From positions 248,001-312,000 of the forward strand of contig CP060771.1 of assembly GCA_023205875.1 (NCBI GenBank): a stretch of 64,000 nt of DNA, given 5' to 3'. The DNA comes from Chloropicon primus (Eukaryota; Chlorophyta; Chloropicophyceae; Chloropicales; Chloropicaceae). How positions within the stretch are numbered: the first letter of the stretch is position 1; every line of letters begins with the position of its first letter. Made by a program: the position numbers and the translations under genes. This document shows positions 1-7,761 of the stretch, one piece after another. Below the pieces are notes generated by a model, which made no database searches, had not been told where the DNA came from, and saw nothing but the letters and a program-made list of their open reading frames with translations.

Positions 1-1818
1 CTCGTCGGTTACAACGCCGTAACGTTCGCCCTGGTGGCGGTTGCCCTTGGCATGGCCCTGGAGGAGGCGGAGGCGGTTGGGGCGCTCCAAGGGATGGTGG
101 GGGCCGGCGCTGGACTCGGCTTCCCGTCGTCGTACTTTGGTGGAAGGGCCTCGGCGCCGAAGGTCGGCAACACGGCGACGACTAAGCTGGCTCTGGCGTT
201 TCCTTACATGCTGAGCTCGGGCTCGAGCGTTTTCGTGGCCTGGAATGCTGTCTTCTGCGTCCTGCTGAACACGGCTTTGCTGCTCAAGGTGGTCTTCTTC
301 GGCTCGCTCAGCATGCAGGAGCTCCAGCGGCTTCTCGGCCGGCTGGTGGACTACGCCCTGCTCAAGATCGTGTTCGTGGCGGCCATCGCGTCTGGAACGG
401 CGGTGGAGCTTTTCGTGTGGTCTGCCTGGTTCGGGGTCTTGGGCTTCGTCAAACTTTTCGGCGGGCTGGCGAGGGACAGGTTCGAGCAGCTCCTGCAGAC
501 GCCCAGCGCGACGAGGCTCCATTACCTGAGGAACCTGCTGTTCGTGGTGTTCCTCATGGCCTCCAACATCCTGTGCACGATCCACTTGGGCGCGATGCTG
601 AGGAGGGAGACCACGTCCAAGAGGATACTTCTCATGTTCGACCCCCTCGTCATCCAGATCGACTTGGCGTACACGCTGCTCAGGTCCTTGGTAAACGCCC
701 TGGAGCAGTGGCAGCTGGCCAGGCAGCTGAGCGGGGCGGCGGCGGCGGCGGGGTCCTCGGGGGGGTTCGGACCCCAGTCCTGGCAGTGGATGGCGCCCTT
801 CATGTACTACGCCGACTTTGGGACGGCCATGCTCACCCACGTGCTCACCCTGGGTCACTACTGCCACGTCTGGTACCTCCACGGCTTCAGCTTCCAAGTC
901 GTCGACAGCATCATTTTGCTGAACATCAGGTCTCTCCTGGGCTCCATGTACAAGCGGTTCAAGACCTTCATGGCTTTTCACTGCGCCACCTCGAACTTGA
1001 AAAAGGCTTTTCCCGATGCGACCAAGGAGGAGCTGGAAAAGTACCAGGACGTGTGCGCGATTTGCAAGGAGAGCATGTGCAAGGGAAAAGTCCTGCCTTG
1101 CGGCCACATCTTCCACTTGCCTTGCTTGAGGTCCTGGCTGGAGCAGGGGGAGCACGGCAACTACACCTGCCCCTTGTGCAGGTTCCCGCTGACGAGCACG
1201 GCGATGAAGGGCTCGTCCAGCCAATTCAATGTGGTCAGCAGCCTCGCCCAGAGAATCAATCGATACGGGCTCGCCTTGTACGACGGCCTGGGGAGGCACC
1301 TCGAGGGCAGCTTCGCCAGGGCCATGGATTACGTCTTTCCGGCGACGCCGGGGGACGTCGGGGGCAGGCGGACGAGCGGCGGGCAGGGGGCACAAGGGGT
1401 GCCAGGGAACAGCTCGGGGCCCAGGAGGAGGCCGGGAGTGAGGGGCGCGGGGGTGAGGCCCATCATCCATCCCGTCGGGGGCGATCGCTTGCCAAGGGGC
1501 ACGCAGCCTTGGGTCCTGAGCGCTGGCTTCACGTGGCCCCATGGCCCGATGGACCCCCCGCCCCCCAGCGCCTCCCAGGGCTTCTCCTTCTCGCAGAACT
1601 GGAGCTGGTTCAGCACTGCTGAGGAGGGGCGGCCGTCTCGCGGCCAGAGGGGGGGCTACAGGTCCATCCCGGGGACCGCATCGTCGGACAGCGAGCTTGA
1701 GGGCTGGGTTGCTATTGTTCAGAGCATCCTTCCCCACGTCAGCACGGGGGTCATCGTGAGGGATCTCCAAAGGACCAGAAATGTAAACGTTACTGTAAAC
1801 AACTTGCTTGAGTCTTGA
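1..1818 (+). CDS. gp78/AMFR-like RING-CUE ER ubiquitin ligase (5' partial)
   Basis: The reading frame is open to the left edge, so the N-terminus lies outside the window. The first two thirds are rich in hydrophobic stretches, as in polytopic ER ubiquitin ligases of the gp78/HRD1 group. A RING-H2 domain follows (CAICKE...CGHIFHLPCL...CPLC, nucleotides 1054-1179). A Gly/Pro/Arg-rich linker comes next, and the last 40 residues form a CUE-like helix bundle (ILPHVSTGVIVRDLQRTRNV, then NVTVNNLLES). RING plus C-terminal CUE behind membrane helices is the gp78/AMFR arrangement and differs from HRD1, which lacks CUE. The expected role is ubiquitination of ER-associated degradation substrates together with an E2 enzyme, with CUE binding ubiquitin. 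No VIM or G2BR segment could be recognised. An HRD1-type protein is the main alternative. Confidence 0.82.
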   Translation, partial: LVGYNAVTFALVAVALGMALEEAEAVGALQGMVGAGAGLGFPSSYFGGRASAPKVGNTATTKLALAFPYMLSSGSSVFVAWNAVFCVLLNTALLLKVVFFGSLSMQELQRLLGRLVDYALLKIVFVAAIASGTAVELFVWSAWFGVLGFVKLFGGLARDRFEQLLQTPSATRLHYLRNLLFVVFLMASNILCTIHLGAMLRRETTSKRILLMFDPLVIQIDLAYTLLRSLVNALEQWQLARQLSGAAAAAGSSGGFGPQSWQWMAPFMYYADFGTAMLTHVLTLGHYCHVWYLHGFSFQVVDSIILLNIRSLLGSMYKRFKTFMAFHCATSNLKKAFPDATKEELEKYQDVCAICKESMCKGKVLPCGHIFHLPCLRSWLEQGEHGNYTCPLCRFPLTSTAMKGSSSQFNVVSSLAQRINRYGLALYDGLGRHLEGSFARAMDYVFPATPGDVGGRRTSGGQGAQGVPGNSSGPRRRPGVRGAGVRPIIHPVGGDRLPRGTQPWVLSAGFTWPHGPMDPPPPSASQGFSFSQNWSWFSTAEEGRPSRGQRGGYRSIPGTASSDSELEGWVAIVQSILPHVSTGVIVRDLQRTRNVNVTVNNLLES

Positions 1819-2250
1819 GGAGGCACACGCGTGCGCGCCGTGGCAGCAGCAGGAAAGGAAAGGGAAAGAGACAAAGAGCGCGCGGCCGTGTGCCCTCGAG
1901 CACCAACATGTGTACTATTTTATGCAACACTTATTACTTCATTGGACGTCACAAACAAGTGGGGGTCACAAAACTTCCCTCCACCTTGTCTATTGCCACC
2001 CCAGCACCCTCATCATTCCCCTTCATCCCCAATCGTCTCCTCTCTCTCTAGGGAGCAAAAGTGAGCAAGTGATGGCTCATTGGAAAGAGCAAGAGGCAAT
2101 GCATCCACTCATTCGATCCCCCTCCTGCTCTGCCTCCCCTCCTCGGCATCACCCTTCACCATCACCCCAGCACCCTCCCCTTGCCTTCATCTCTCCTAAG
2201 ATAAGATCCAGAGCCAGAGAGAGAAAAGGAGACTCTGTCAGTGGAGGAGG
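1819..2250. other. Intergenic region upstream of dehydroquinate synthase
   Basis: No gene is visible. The stretch holds one copy of the dispersed element (2065-2110), then a pyrimidine-rich tract ending in CTCCTAAG near 2202 and a purine-rich leader just before the ATG at 2251. The Y-tract followed by AG could be the 3' end of a 5'UTR intron, but no transcript evidence is available. Confidence 0.5.
2065..2110 (-). repeat. Dispersed GAGGTRAGT element, core copy
   Basis: The plus strand reads GCAAGTGATGGCTCATTGG then AAAGAGCAAGAGGCAATGC and ATCCACTC. This is the reverse complement of the family core, and it lies about 140 bp before the dehydroquinate synthase ATG. Strand is given as that of the GAGGTRAGT end, which is not obvious in this copy. 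Confidence 0.5.
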
Positions 2251-2686
2251 ATGGCGACTCAGAGGAGGAGCCCGAGATGCCAGAGGAGGGCTGGAGGCCC
2301 TCGGTCGACGAGGAGGGCGCCCACGACGACGAGGTCGAGGAGAACTTGGAACGGAGCCTTCCGAGGAGAAAGGTTCGGAACCCGATGCTTCTCCGCCATG
2401 TCCAAGGAGGACATGGTTTCCCACCAAGTGGACGTGGACTTGGGCGACAGGAGTTATCCCATCTACATCGGGGAGGACCTCATCACTCGTGGTGACCTTC
2501 TGACGAAGCACATTCATGGCAAGCAGGTCCTGATAGTGACGAATGAAACCATTGCGCCCATTTACTTGGAGAAGCTCACTCGAGTCATCCAGGAGTCAGA
2601 CCCGAGTCTTCAAGTGGAGAGCGTCATTCTCCGGGACGGAGAGCAGCATAAAACGACCCAGGAGCTCATGAAGGTAAGTTCTCTTC

Positions 2687-2720
<34 letters not shown>

Positions 2721-3634
2721 AGCGCGTGCGGTGTCTGACTGAACCTCTGGTGGTGGTGGTGTGTGCCCTGCAGGTTTGGGACAAAGCGATGGAGTTGAGG
2801 TTCAACAGGAAGGCCACTTTCGTTGCATTGGGAGGCGGAGTGATCGGTGACATGACAGGCTTCGCGGCCTCGGCCTTCCAGAGGGGGGTGTACTTCATAC
2901 AAGTCCCAACGACGGTGATGGCGATGGTGGATAGCTCCGTCGGCGGGAAGACGGGTGTGAACCATCCCCTCGGGAAGAACATGATAGGGGCCTTCTACCA
3001 GCCGCAGTGCGTTCTCGTGGACTCGCTGACCCTCAAGTCCCTGCCGAACAGAGAGACTGCCTCGGGGGTGTCGGAGATCATCAAGTACGGCCTCATCTGG
3101 GACGCGGACCTCTTCAGGTGGCTCGAGGAGAACATCGAGAGCTTGGTGGACAGCGACCACCCAGAGTTTGGCAGGGCGATCTCTTCGGCCATTGAGAGGA
3201 GCTGCGCCATCAAGGCCGAAGTGGTTGCCCAGGACGAGAAGGAGGGAGGGATAAGGGCGTTTCTGAACCTGGGGCACACGTTCGGCCACGCGGTGGAGAC
3301 CTACTCTGGTTATGGCACCTACCTTCATGGGGAAGCCATTGGGGTGGGCCTCACGATGGCGGCAGATCTCTCGCACCGCCTCGGATGGGTCACCGAGGAC
3401 ATAAAGGACAGGACGATCGCCCTCGTCAAGAGGTCCAAGCTGCCCACGACCCCGCCCGAGTCCATGACCCCTGACGACTTTTTGGAGCTCATGGCCGTGG
3501 ATAAGAAGAACGTGGACGGGAACCTCCGGCTCGTGCTGCTGAGGGGGGAGCTGGGGACTTGCGTCGTGACGTCGGACTTTGAGAAGGGGAAACTGATGGA
3601 CGTGCTCAACACCCACTGCAAGACCATGGGATGA
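2251..3634 (+). CDS. aroB: 3-dehydroquinate synthase, plastid-type
   Basis: The enzyme converts DAHP to 3-dehydroquinate, step two of the shikimate pathway, which is plastidic in plants and green algae. There are two exons, 2251-2673 and 2774-3634, joined in phase 0 across a 100-bp GT-AG intron whose centre is a long CT microsatellite. The product is 427 residues, close to plant enzymes. The first ~50 residues are Arg-, Ser- and Thr-rich and fit a transit peptide; a second ATG at 2398 begins near the mature domain. Family signatures are plain: [65 protein letters not shown] and [10 protein letters not shown], which supply NAD-, metal- and substrate-binding residues. It is a stand-alone gene, not part of a fungal-type AROM fusion. 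Confidence 0.95.
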
Positions 3635-3755
3635 TGAGGTTCGCCTTGAGGAGGAGAGGAGAACGCACAGCAGTGGTCGGTTTTGACGAGTAAAACAAAG
3701 AAGGGTGTCCCATTTCAATGATAAATTCGGTTCGCTCTTCCGGCTTGCCCTTCCT

Positions 3756-5438
3756 CTAGCTTCTCCTCCGCCGCCAGCCCATCTTCTCTGCCACCTTTTT
3801 GCACCCCCCGTGGTACTTCTTGGTGGCGAAATACAAGTCCAGCGCGCCCTCCGAGAACAGCCTAGCCATTTTTGGCATCCTGCCTTCCGCCAGGGCTCTC
3901 TCGTCGTTTGCTAGCATCCACAGCTCCAGTTTCTGCTTGTACGCGTCCCAATCCTGCAGATCCGGATACAGGGCCTTCCTCCCGGGGTTTCTCATCTTGA
4001 GGTTCAGATCTCGAGCGACGGTCTTGAACCCCCCCAGCCTGTCGATTGCCCCGACCAAGTCCTGCCTCCCCTTCTCGATCAGGCTCGACTTGGTCGGTAT
4101 TGTGCATTCCACCCCGTTCTCGTCCTCGGTGCAGTCCAGGTACGGGTCCAGGGCCCGCTGGATGTTCTCCTTCACGTGCCAGAATCCCCGTCCCACCCGC
4201 TTCTCCAGGGTCCAACCCAACCTCTTCGCAACGCTCCCCTTGCCGCCGTGATACTTGGTAATGGAGTGGAACAGCATGTACTCGCCGCTGTCCTTGATGT
4301 CCTGCATCAAGGGCATCACCCCAAGGGACCTGTCGTTCTTCTCCACCCAAGCCACGAGCTCCCTCTCCACGTTATCCATGTCGAGCCAGTACCCCCTGTG
4401 CTTGCTCTGCTGCCTCCTCGCGGCCAGACTCCTTAGAAGGCTAGGGTTCCTCGCAAAGGCCCCCTCCTGGCCGATGGCGAGGTCGTTCACCCTCAAATTC
4501 TCCGTCACCTCCTCCGCCAGGCTCACCCCTCTGTGCACCGCAGTCTCCTGGAGCTGAGCAAGAAAGTGGATCAGCCCCTCGCACGATTCGGAGACCTCCG
4601 AGTACAGCAGGGCCCGAGCCTCCAGGAGCTCCTCGTCCGTAGTCCCCCCAGCGATGCTCGAGGCGTAGAACGGGTCGCTGATGTCCAGGTCGTGGGGGTC
4701 CTCGGCCTCGCGTCCACCTCCGCCTCCCAGGCCTCGCACGGCACAGTGCGTCTCGCAGCAGGTCTTGAACCCCGCAAGCCTCCTCACCTTGAGAGCATAG
4801 TGGCCCCCAGGATAAATGTTGTCGTAAGCCGCGATCTCCTTCAGTACCTCAGCATGATCAAACCGATCCATCACCACAATAAGGTCACTGTCCACGGCGT
4901 CGTTGACGTCGTCAAAGGCCCTCACAGACTCCTCCCAAGAGTAAGAACAATGCGGAAGGATCGCAGCAAAATCCGCTTCCACCTTTGTCACCAATCCATC
5001 CTCCCTGGATGACATCCCTCTGGTAAACAACTCCAGTGCCAACTTGGTACGCATCTGTTCCCCTCCTTCCTCCACGAAGAGCACCTTCACCTTCCCCTCA
5101 TCCCAACTCCATTCATCCCAATACCTTCGCCGTAACTCCGCTCCAGCCGTCGTCGTCCGGTACGCTGGACGAGGAGAGCCAAAGTAACCCACAGACGAAG
5201 CCGAAGCCGAAGCCGAAGCCTCCGACGCCGACGACAACGAACTCCCATCCCCTCGGTCAACCTCATGCTCAGGGGAAGCATGGCCATGATGTTGATGTTG
5301 AGAACGAGGTTGGTTTCGTTCAAGGGAAGAGTCACCGTCGTCGTTGCGAGAAGCTTTCGTCCTAGGGATGATGTTTACCTTGCCTGAACCTTGCCATGGA
5401 CGAAGCCGAGGCGTCGTCTGCATCATCATCATCATCAT
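3756..5438 (-). CDS. LMW-phosphatase-fold protein with C-terminal HGG helical repeats
   Basis: The first ATG is the outermost of six in a row (5421-5438); upstream in-frame codons run into intergenic repeat sequence, so 560 residues are called. Residues ~1-110 are Ser/Arg-rich and may target an organelle. Residues ~117-290 resemble low-molecular-weight tyrosine phosphatases: KVLFVEEGGEQMRTKLALEL, DLIVVMDRFDHAEVL, DISDPFYA and SESCEGLIHFLAQL. The catalytic CX5R loop is absent: Cys is replaced by Glu, so activity is unlikely. The C-terminal half carries at least three copies of a short repeat (HSITKYHGGKGSVAKRLGW, AIDRLGGFKTVARDLNL, ATKKYHGGCKKVAEKMGW) similar to helical repeats I recall from plant plastid proteins. 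The function is unknown. Confidence 0.7.
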   Translation of the reverse strand: MMMMMMQTTPRLRPWQGSGKVNIIPRTKASRNDDGDSSLERNQPRSQHQHHGHASPEHEVDRGDGSSLSSASEASASASASSVGYFGSPRPAYRTTTAGAELRRRYWDEWSWDEGKVKVLFVEEGGEQMRTKLALELFTRGMSSREDGLVTKVEADFAAILPHCSYSWEESVRAFDDVNDAVDSDLIVVMDRFDHAEVLKEIAAYDNIYPGGHYALKVRRLAGFKTCCETHCAVRGLGGGGGREAEDPHDLDISDPFYASSIAGGTTDEELLEARALLYSEVSESCEGLIHFLAQLQETAVHRGVSLAEEVTENLRVNDLAIGQEGAFARNPSLLRSLAARRQQSKHRGYWLDMDNVERELVAWVEKNDRSLGVMPLMQDIKDSGEYMLFHSITKYHGGKGSVAKRLGWTLEKRVGRGFWHVKENIQRALDPYLDCTEDENGVECTIPTKSSLIEKGRQDLVGAIDRLGGFKTVARDLNLKMRNPGRKALYPDLQDWDAYKQKLELWMLANDERALAEGRMPKMARLFSEGALDLYFATKKYHGGCKKVAEKMGWRRRRS

Positions 5439-5573
5439 CAACGACGACGACGACGACGACGCGACTGCTTCAGAAAGAATAAAACCTTTTCGGAGGACGA
5501 GAGAGAGAGAGAGAAAGGGGAGGGAAGGAGGCGGCGAGGACGCGCGTGAGGAGACAAGTGAGTGAAGGAGGCG

Positions 5574-5622
5574 GATGCGTTGTGTCTTTCTCTTTCGAAG
5601 GAGCCCTCTCTTGAAAGAAACG
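5574..5622 (+). repeat. Dispersed GAGGTRAGT element, core copy
   Basis: The copy reads ATGCGTTGTGTCTTTCTC then TTTCGAAGGAGCCCTCTC and TTGAAAGAAAC. It matches the core of the family (CTTTCC-N-GAGCCCTCACTTGA) and lies about 135 bp upstream of the minus-strand gene start at 5438. Confidence 0.6.
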
Positions 5623-5746
5623 GCGAAGATTTGACGACGCGAGAGAAAGAGAGAGAGAGAGAGCAAGCGGAAGGACGATCCGATCGGGACACGGAGAGGG
5701 AAGACGACGACGGGGACAGGAGGAGAGAAAGAAAGTGCGAATCACA

Positions 5747-5802
5747 AGCGGACGCAGTGTATCTCTCTTGCTCTTTCGAAGGAGCCCTCGCTTGAAAGAA
5801 AC
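5747..5802 (+). repeat. Dispersed GAGGTRAGT element, core copy
   Basis: A second copy in the same divergent gap. GCTCTTTCGAAGGAGCCCTC is followed by GCTTGAAAGAAACGACGG. It shares a 17-bp identical block (CTCTTTCGAAGGAGCCC) with the copy at 5574. Confidence 0.6.
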
Positions 5803-5866
5803 GACGGCCTGACGAAGATTTGAGGAGCACGAAACCAGAATCAAAAAGTAACGCTCGGGGATCGTG

Positions 5867-7255
5867 ATGGCGGTGACAGGGGGAGCGAGCAAGAAGCAGA
5901 GAACGGAGAGAAGGGATGCCCTGGAGGTTTTGCCAGGGAGTGCGTGGGTCCTGGTCTTGAAGAAGCTGGACGATTACGACCACCTTGGTTTTGGGTTGAC
6001 CTGCAGGACGTTCCTCGAGGCGGTGACGAAGGCGACGGCGAACCCTGATCTGAAGAAGGTTGCTCTGAAGACGGACCTGACGTACGACAAGTTGTTCGAG
6101 CAGATGCCTCGCTTCAGTTTGAGTTGGTTCCAGTGGGTGCTTCGGTCGTTCAAAAGGAAGAAGGGAGTATCACCGAAAGAGTTGGGAATTGGCGAGTACT
6201 ACGACCACTTGTACGACTCTGACCTGATGTACCTCGCCGCTTTCCAGGGCAGCAAGAAGGTGATGGAGTGGTTGGCGAGCCGAGGGATCTCTTTTGGTAT
6301 CGAGCGCTATGGAGTGGTAGCAGTAGCAACTGGAGGAGCCGCTGCAGGAGGTCATATTGAGATATTGGAATGGCTGGGGAGCGAGGGGTGCAGGTTTGAT
6401 TGGTCGACTTGTTCTTCTGCAGCTCGAGGAGGTCACCTTGACGTTCTGAAGTGGCTCCGAAGCCAGGATCCGCCTTGCCCTTGGAACTGGAGGACTTGTG
6501 AATATGCAGCTGGAGGAGGTCACCTTGCTGTTCTGCAGTGGGCTCGAAGCCAGGACCCGCCTTGCCCTTGGGGCGACGAGGATACTTGTTGGAGGGCAGC
6601 TCAAGGAGGTCACCTTGATGTCCTGAAGTGGGCTCGAAGCCAGGACCCGCCTTGCCCTTGGGACTGGAAGACTTGTTGGAGGGCAGTTCGAGGAGGTCAT
6701 CTTGATGTCCTGAAGTGGGCTCGAAGCCAGGACCCGCCTTGCCCTTGGAACGACGAGACTTGTTCTAGTGCAGCTAGACGAGGTCACCTTCACGTTCTGC
6801 AGTGGGCTCGAAGCCAGGACCCGCCTTGCCCTTGGAACTGGAGGACTTGTTGTGATGCAGCTCGAAAAGGTCACCTTCACGTTCTGCAGTGGGCTCGAAG
6901 CCAGGACCCGCCTTGCCCTTGGGACAACGGGACTTGTGAGTGGGCAGCTGAAGGAGGTCACCTTGACGTTCTGAAGTGGCTCCGAAGCCAGGATCCGCCT
7001 TGCCCTTGGGACTGGAGGACTTGTGAATATGCAGCTGGAGGAGGTCACCTTGATGTTCTGCAGTGGGCTCGAAGCCAGGACCCGCCTTGCCCTTGGGGCG
7101 AGGATACTTGTTGGAGGGCAGCTCAAGGAGGTCACCTTGATGTCCTGAAGTGGGCTCGAAGCCAGGACCCGCCTTGCCCTTGGGACTGGAGGACATGTTC
7201 TTATGTAGCTACACGTTACCCGAAAGTGGTCAAGTGGATCCAGGAGAATTCTTAA
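5867..7255 (+). CDS. F-box-like ankyrin-type repeat protein
   Basis: The ATG at 5867 gives 462 residues. Residues ~17-55 (ALEVLPGSAWVLVLKKLDDY, then DHLGFGLTCRTFLEAV) look like an F-box, a Skp1-binding module of SCF ubiquitin ligases. From about residue 160 ten consecutive repeats of 28-29 residues follow, with the pattern GHLDVLKWARSQDPPCPW then x(2-3)TCxxAA. This is the degenerate ankyrin type with a PCPW insertion that is abundant in algal genomes. The last unit is partial (KVVKWIQENS). The repeats are nearly identical in DNA, which indicates recent expansion. A substrate-recruiting E3 adaptor is inferred from the domain order; the target is unknown. Confidence 0.8.
   Translation: MAVTGGASKKQRTERRDALEVLPGSAWVLVLKKLDDYDHLGFGLTCRTFLEAVTKATANPDLKKVALKTDLTYDKLFEQMPRFSLSWFQWVLRSFKRKKGVSPKELGIGEYYDHLYDSDLMYLAAFQGSKKVMEWLASRGISFGIERYGVVAVATGGAAAGGHIEILEWLGSEGCRFDWSTCSSAARGGHLDVLKWLRSQDPPCPWNWRTCEYAAGGGHLAVLQWARSQDPPCPWGDEDTCWRAAQGGHLDVLKWARSQDPPCPWDWKTCWRAVRGGHLDVLKWARSQDPPCPWNDETCSSAARRGHLHVLQWARSQDPPCPWNWRTCCDAARKGHLHVLQWARSQDPPCPWDNGTCEWAAEGGHLDVLKWLRSQDPPCPWDWRTCEYAAGGGHLDVLQWARSQDPPCPWGEDTCWRAAQGGHLDVLKWARSQDPPCPWDWRTCSYVATRYPKVVKWIQENS
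6340..7200 (+). repeat. Tandem 84-87 bp coding repeats
   Basis: Ten in-frame units encode the ankyrin-type repeats. Phrases such as GAAGCCAGGACCCGCCTTGC and CCTTGGGACTGGAGGACTTG recur almost unchanged. Units 8-10 copy units 2-4 as a block, with the same order of variable residues (RTCEYAAGG, DTCWRAAQG, then a DW[KR]TC unit). Confidence 0.85.
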
Positions 7256-7684
7256 CAACACAAACGAATCGCTTGTCAAATTGCATTGCGTCTTCTTCCT
7301 GTTCTCGCTCAAAGTCGTCAAGTGGATCCAGGATCGCCTGCCTGAACCTTGACCTTTTCTCTCTGAAGCCCCACGCCTCGCATTTTCCTCACCCTCCCTT
7401 GAAAGAGATTGCGTCTGTGAGCAAACGCCGCGCTCTCCTCCAAGTGTGTTGGCTGACCTCTCCAAGAGAGAAACCACCGCAACACAAACACATAGAAAAG
7501 TCCTCACAAGACGACGGGAACTTCCAGAAAGGAAGTGTAAGGTTTCTTTGGAATTACATGCAACATGCAACATTCATGCAAGGCGAAGGAGATGAGTTGC
7601 TCTCTACCATCAGCTACCGGTATCTCTCTCTCTCACTCGCTCTCCACTTGTCTATGTTTTTTTTTTTAATTATTATTATGAGCG

Positions 7685-7715
<31 letters not shown>

Positions 7716-7761
7716 ACGAGCGAGCGAGTGGCGTCGGTTACCTTTTGGCCTTCTTGGTTCT
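7256..7761. other. Intergenic region with duplicated ankyrin tail
   Basis: At 7309-7331 the sequence AAAGTCGTCAAGTGGATCCA repeats the end of the ankyrin gene (AAAGTGGTCAAGTGGATCCA at 7214-7233) with one change in 20 bases. It lies past the stop codon and may be a leftover of a longer C-terminus. A weak dispersed-element core (CCTCACCCTCCCTTGAAAGA) lies near 7388. A T-run and a TC microsatellite occupy about 7660-7715. No gene is seen. Confidence 0.5.

Larger units (their letters stand above)
5439..5866. other. Divergent promoter region between phosphatase-like and ankyrin genes
   Basis: No gene is visible. Two copies of the dispersed element lie in tandem orientation (5574-5622 and 5747-5802), separated by purine-rich AGAGAG sequence. 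A GTAACG hexamer at 5848-5853 lies 14 bp before the ankyrin gene ATG. Confidence 0.55.

Noticed and set aside
5439-5666. Ser/Leu-rich N-terminal extension of the phosphatase-like protein
   Set aside because: It translates a dispersed-element copy and CT/GA-rich sequence, with no ATG in frame.
6340-7200. CRISPR-like array
   Set aside because: The repeats are in-frame coding units of 84-87 bp with conserved protein pattern, in a eukaryotic gene, with no spacer structure.
6170-7573. 467-codon minus-strand open frame over the ankyrin repeats
   Set aside because: It repeats because the DNA repeats; the plus frame has an F-box and ankyrin-type units with a proper ATG.
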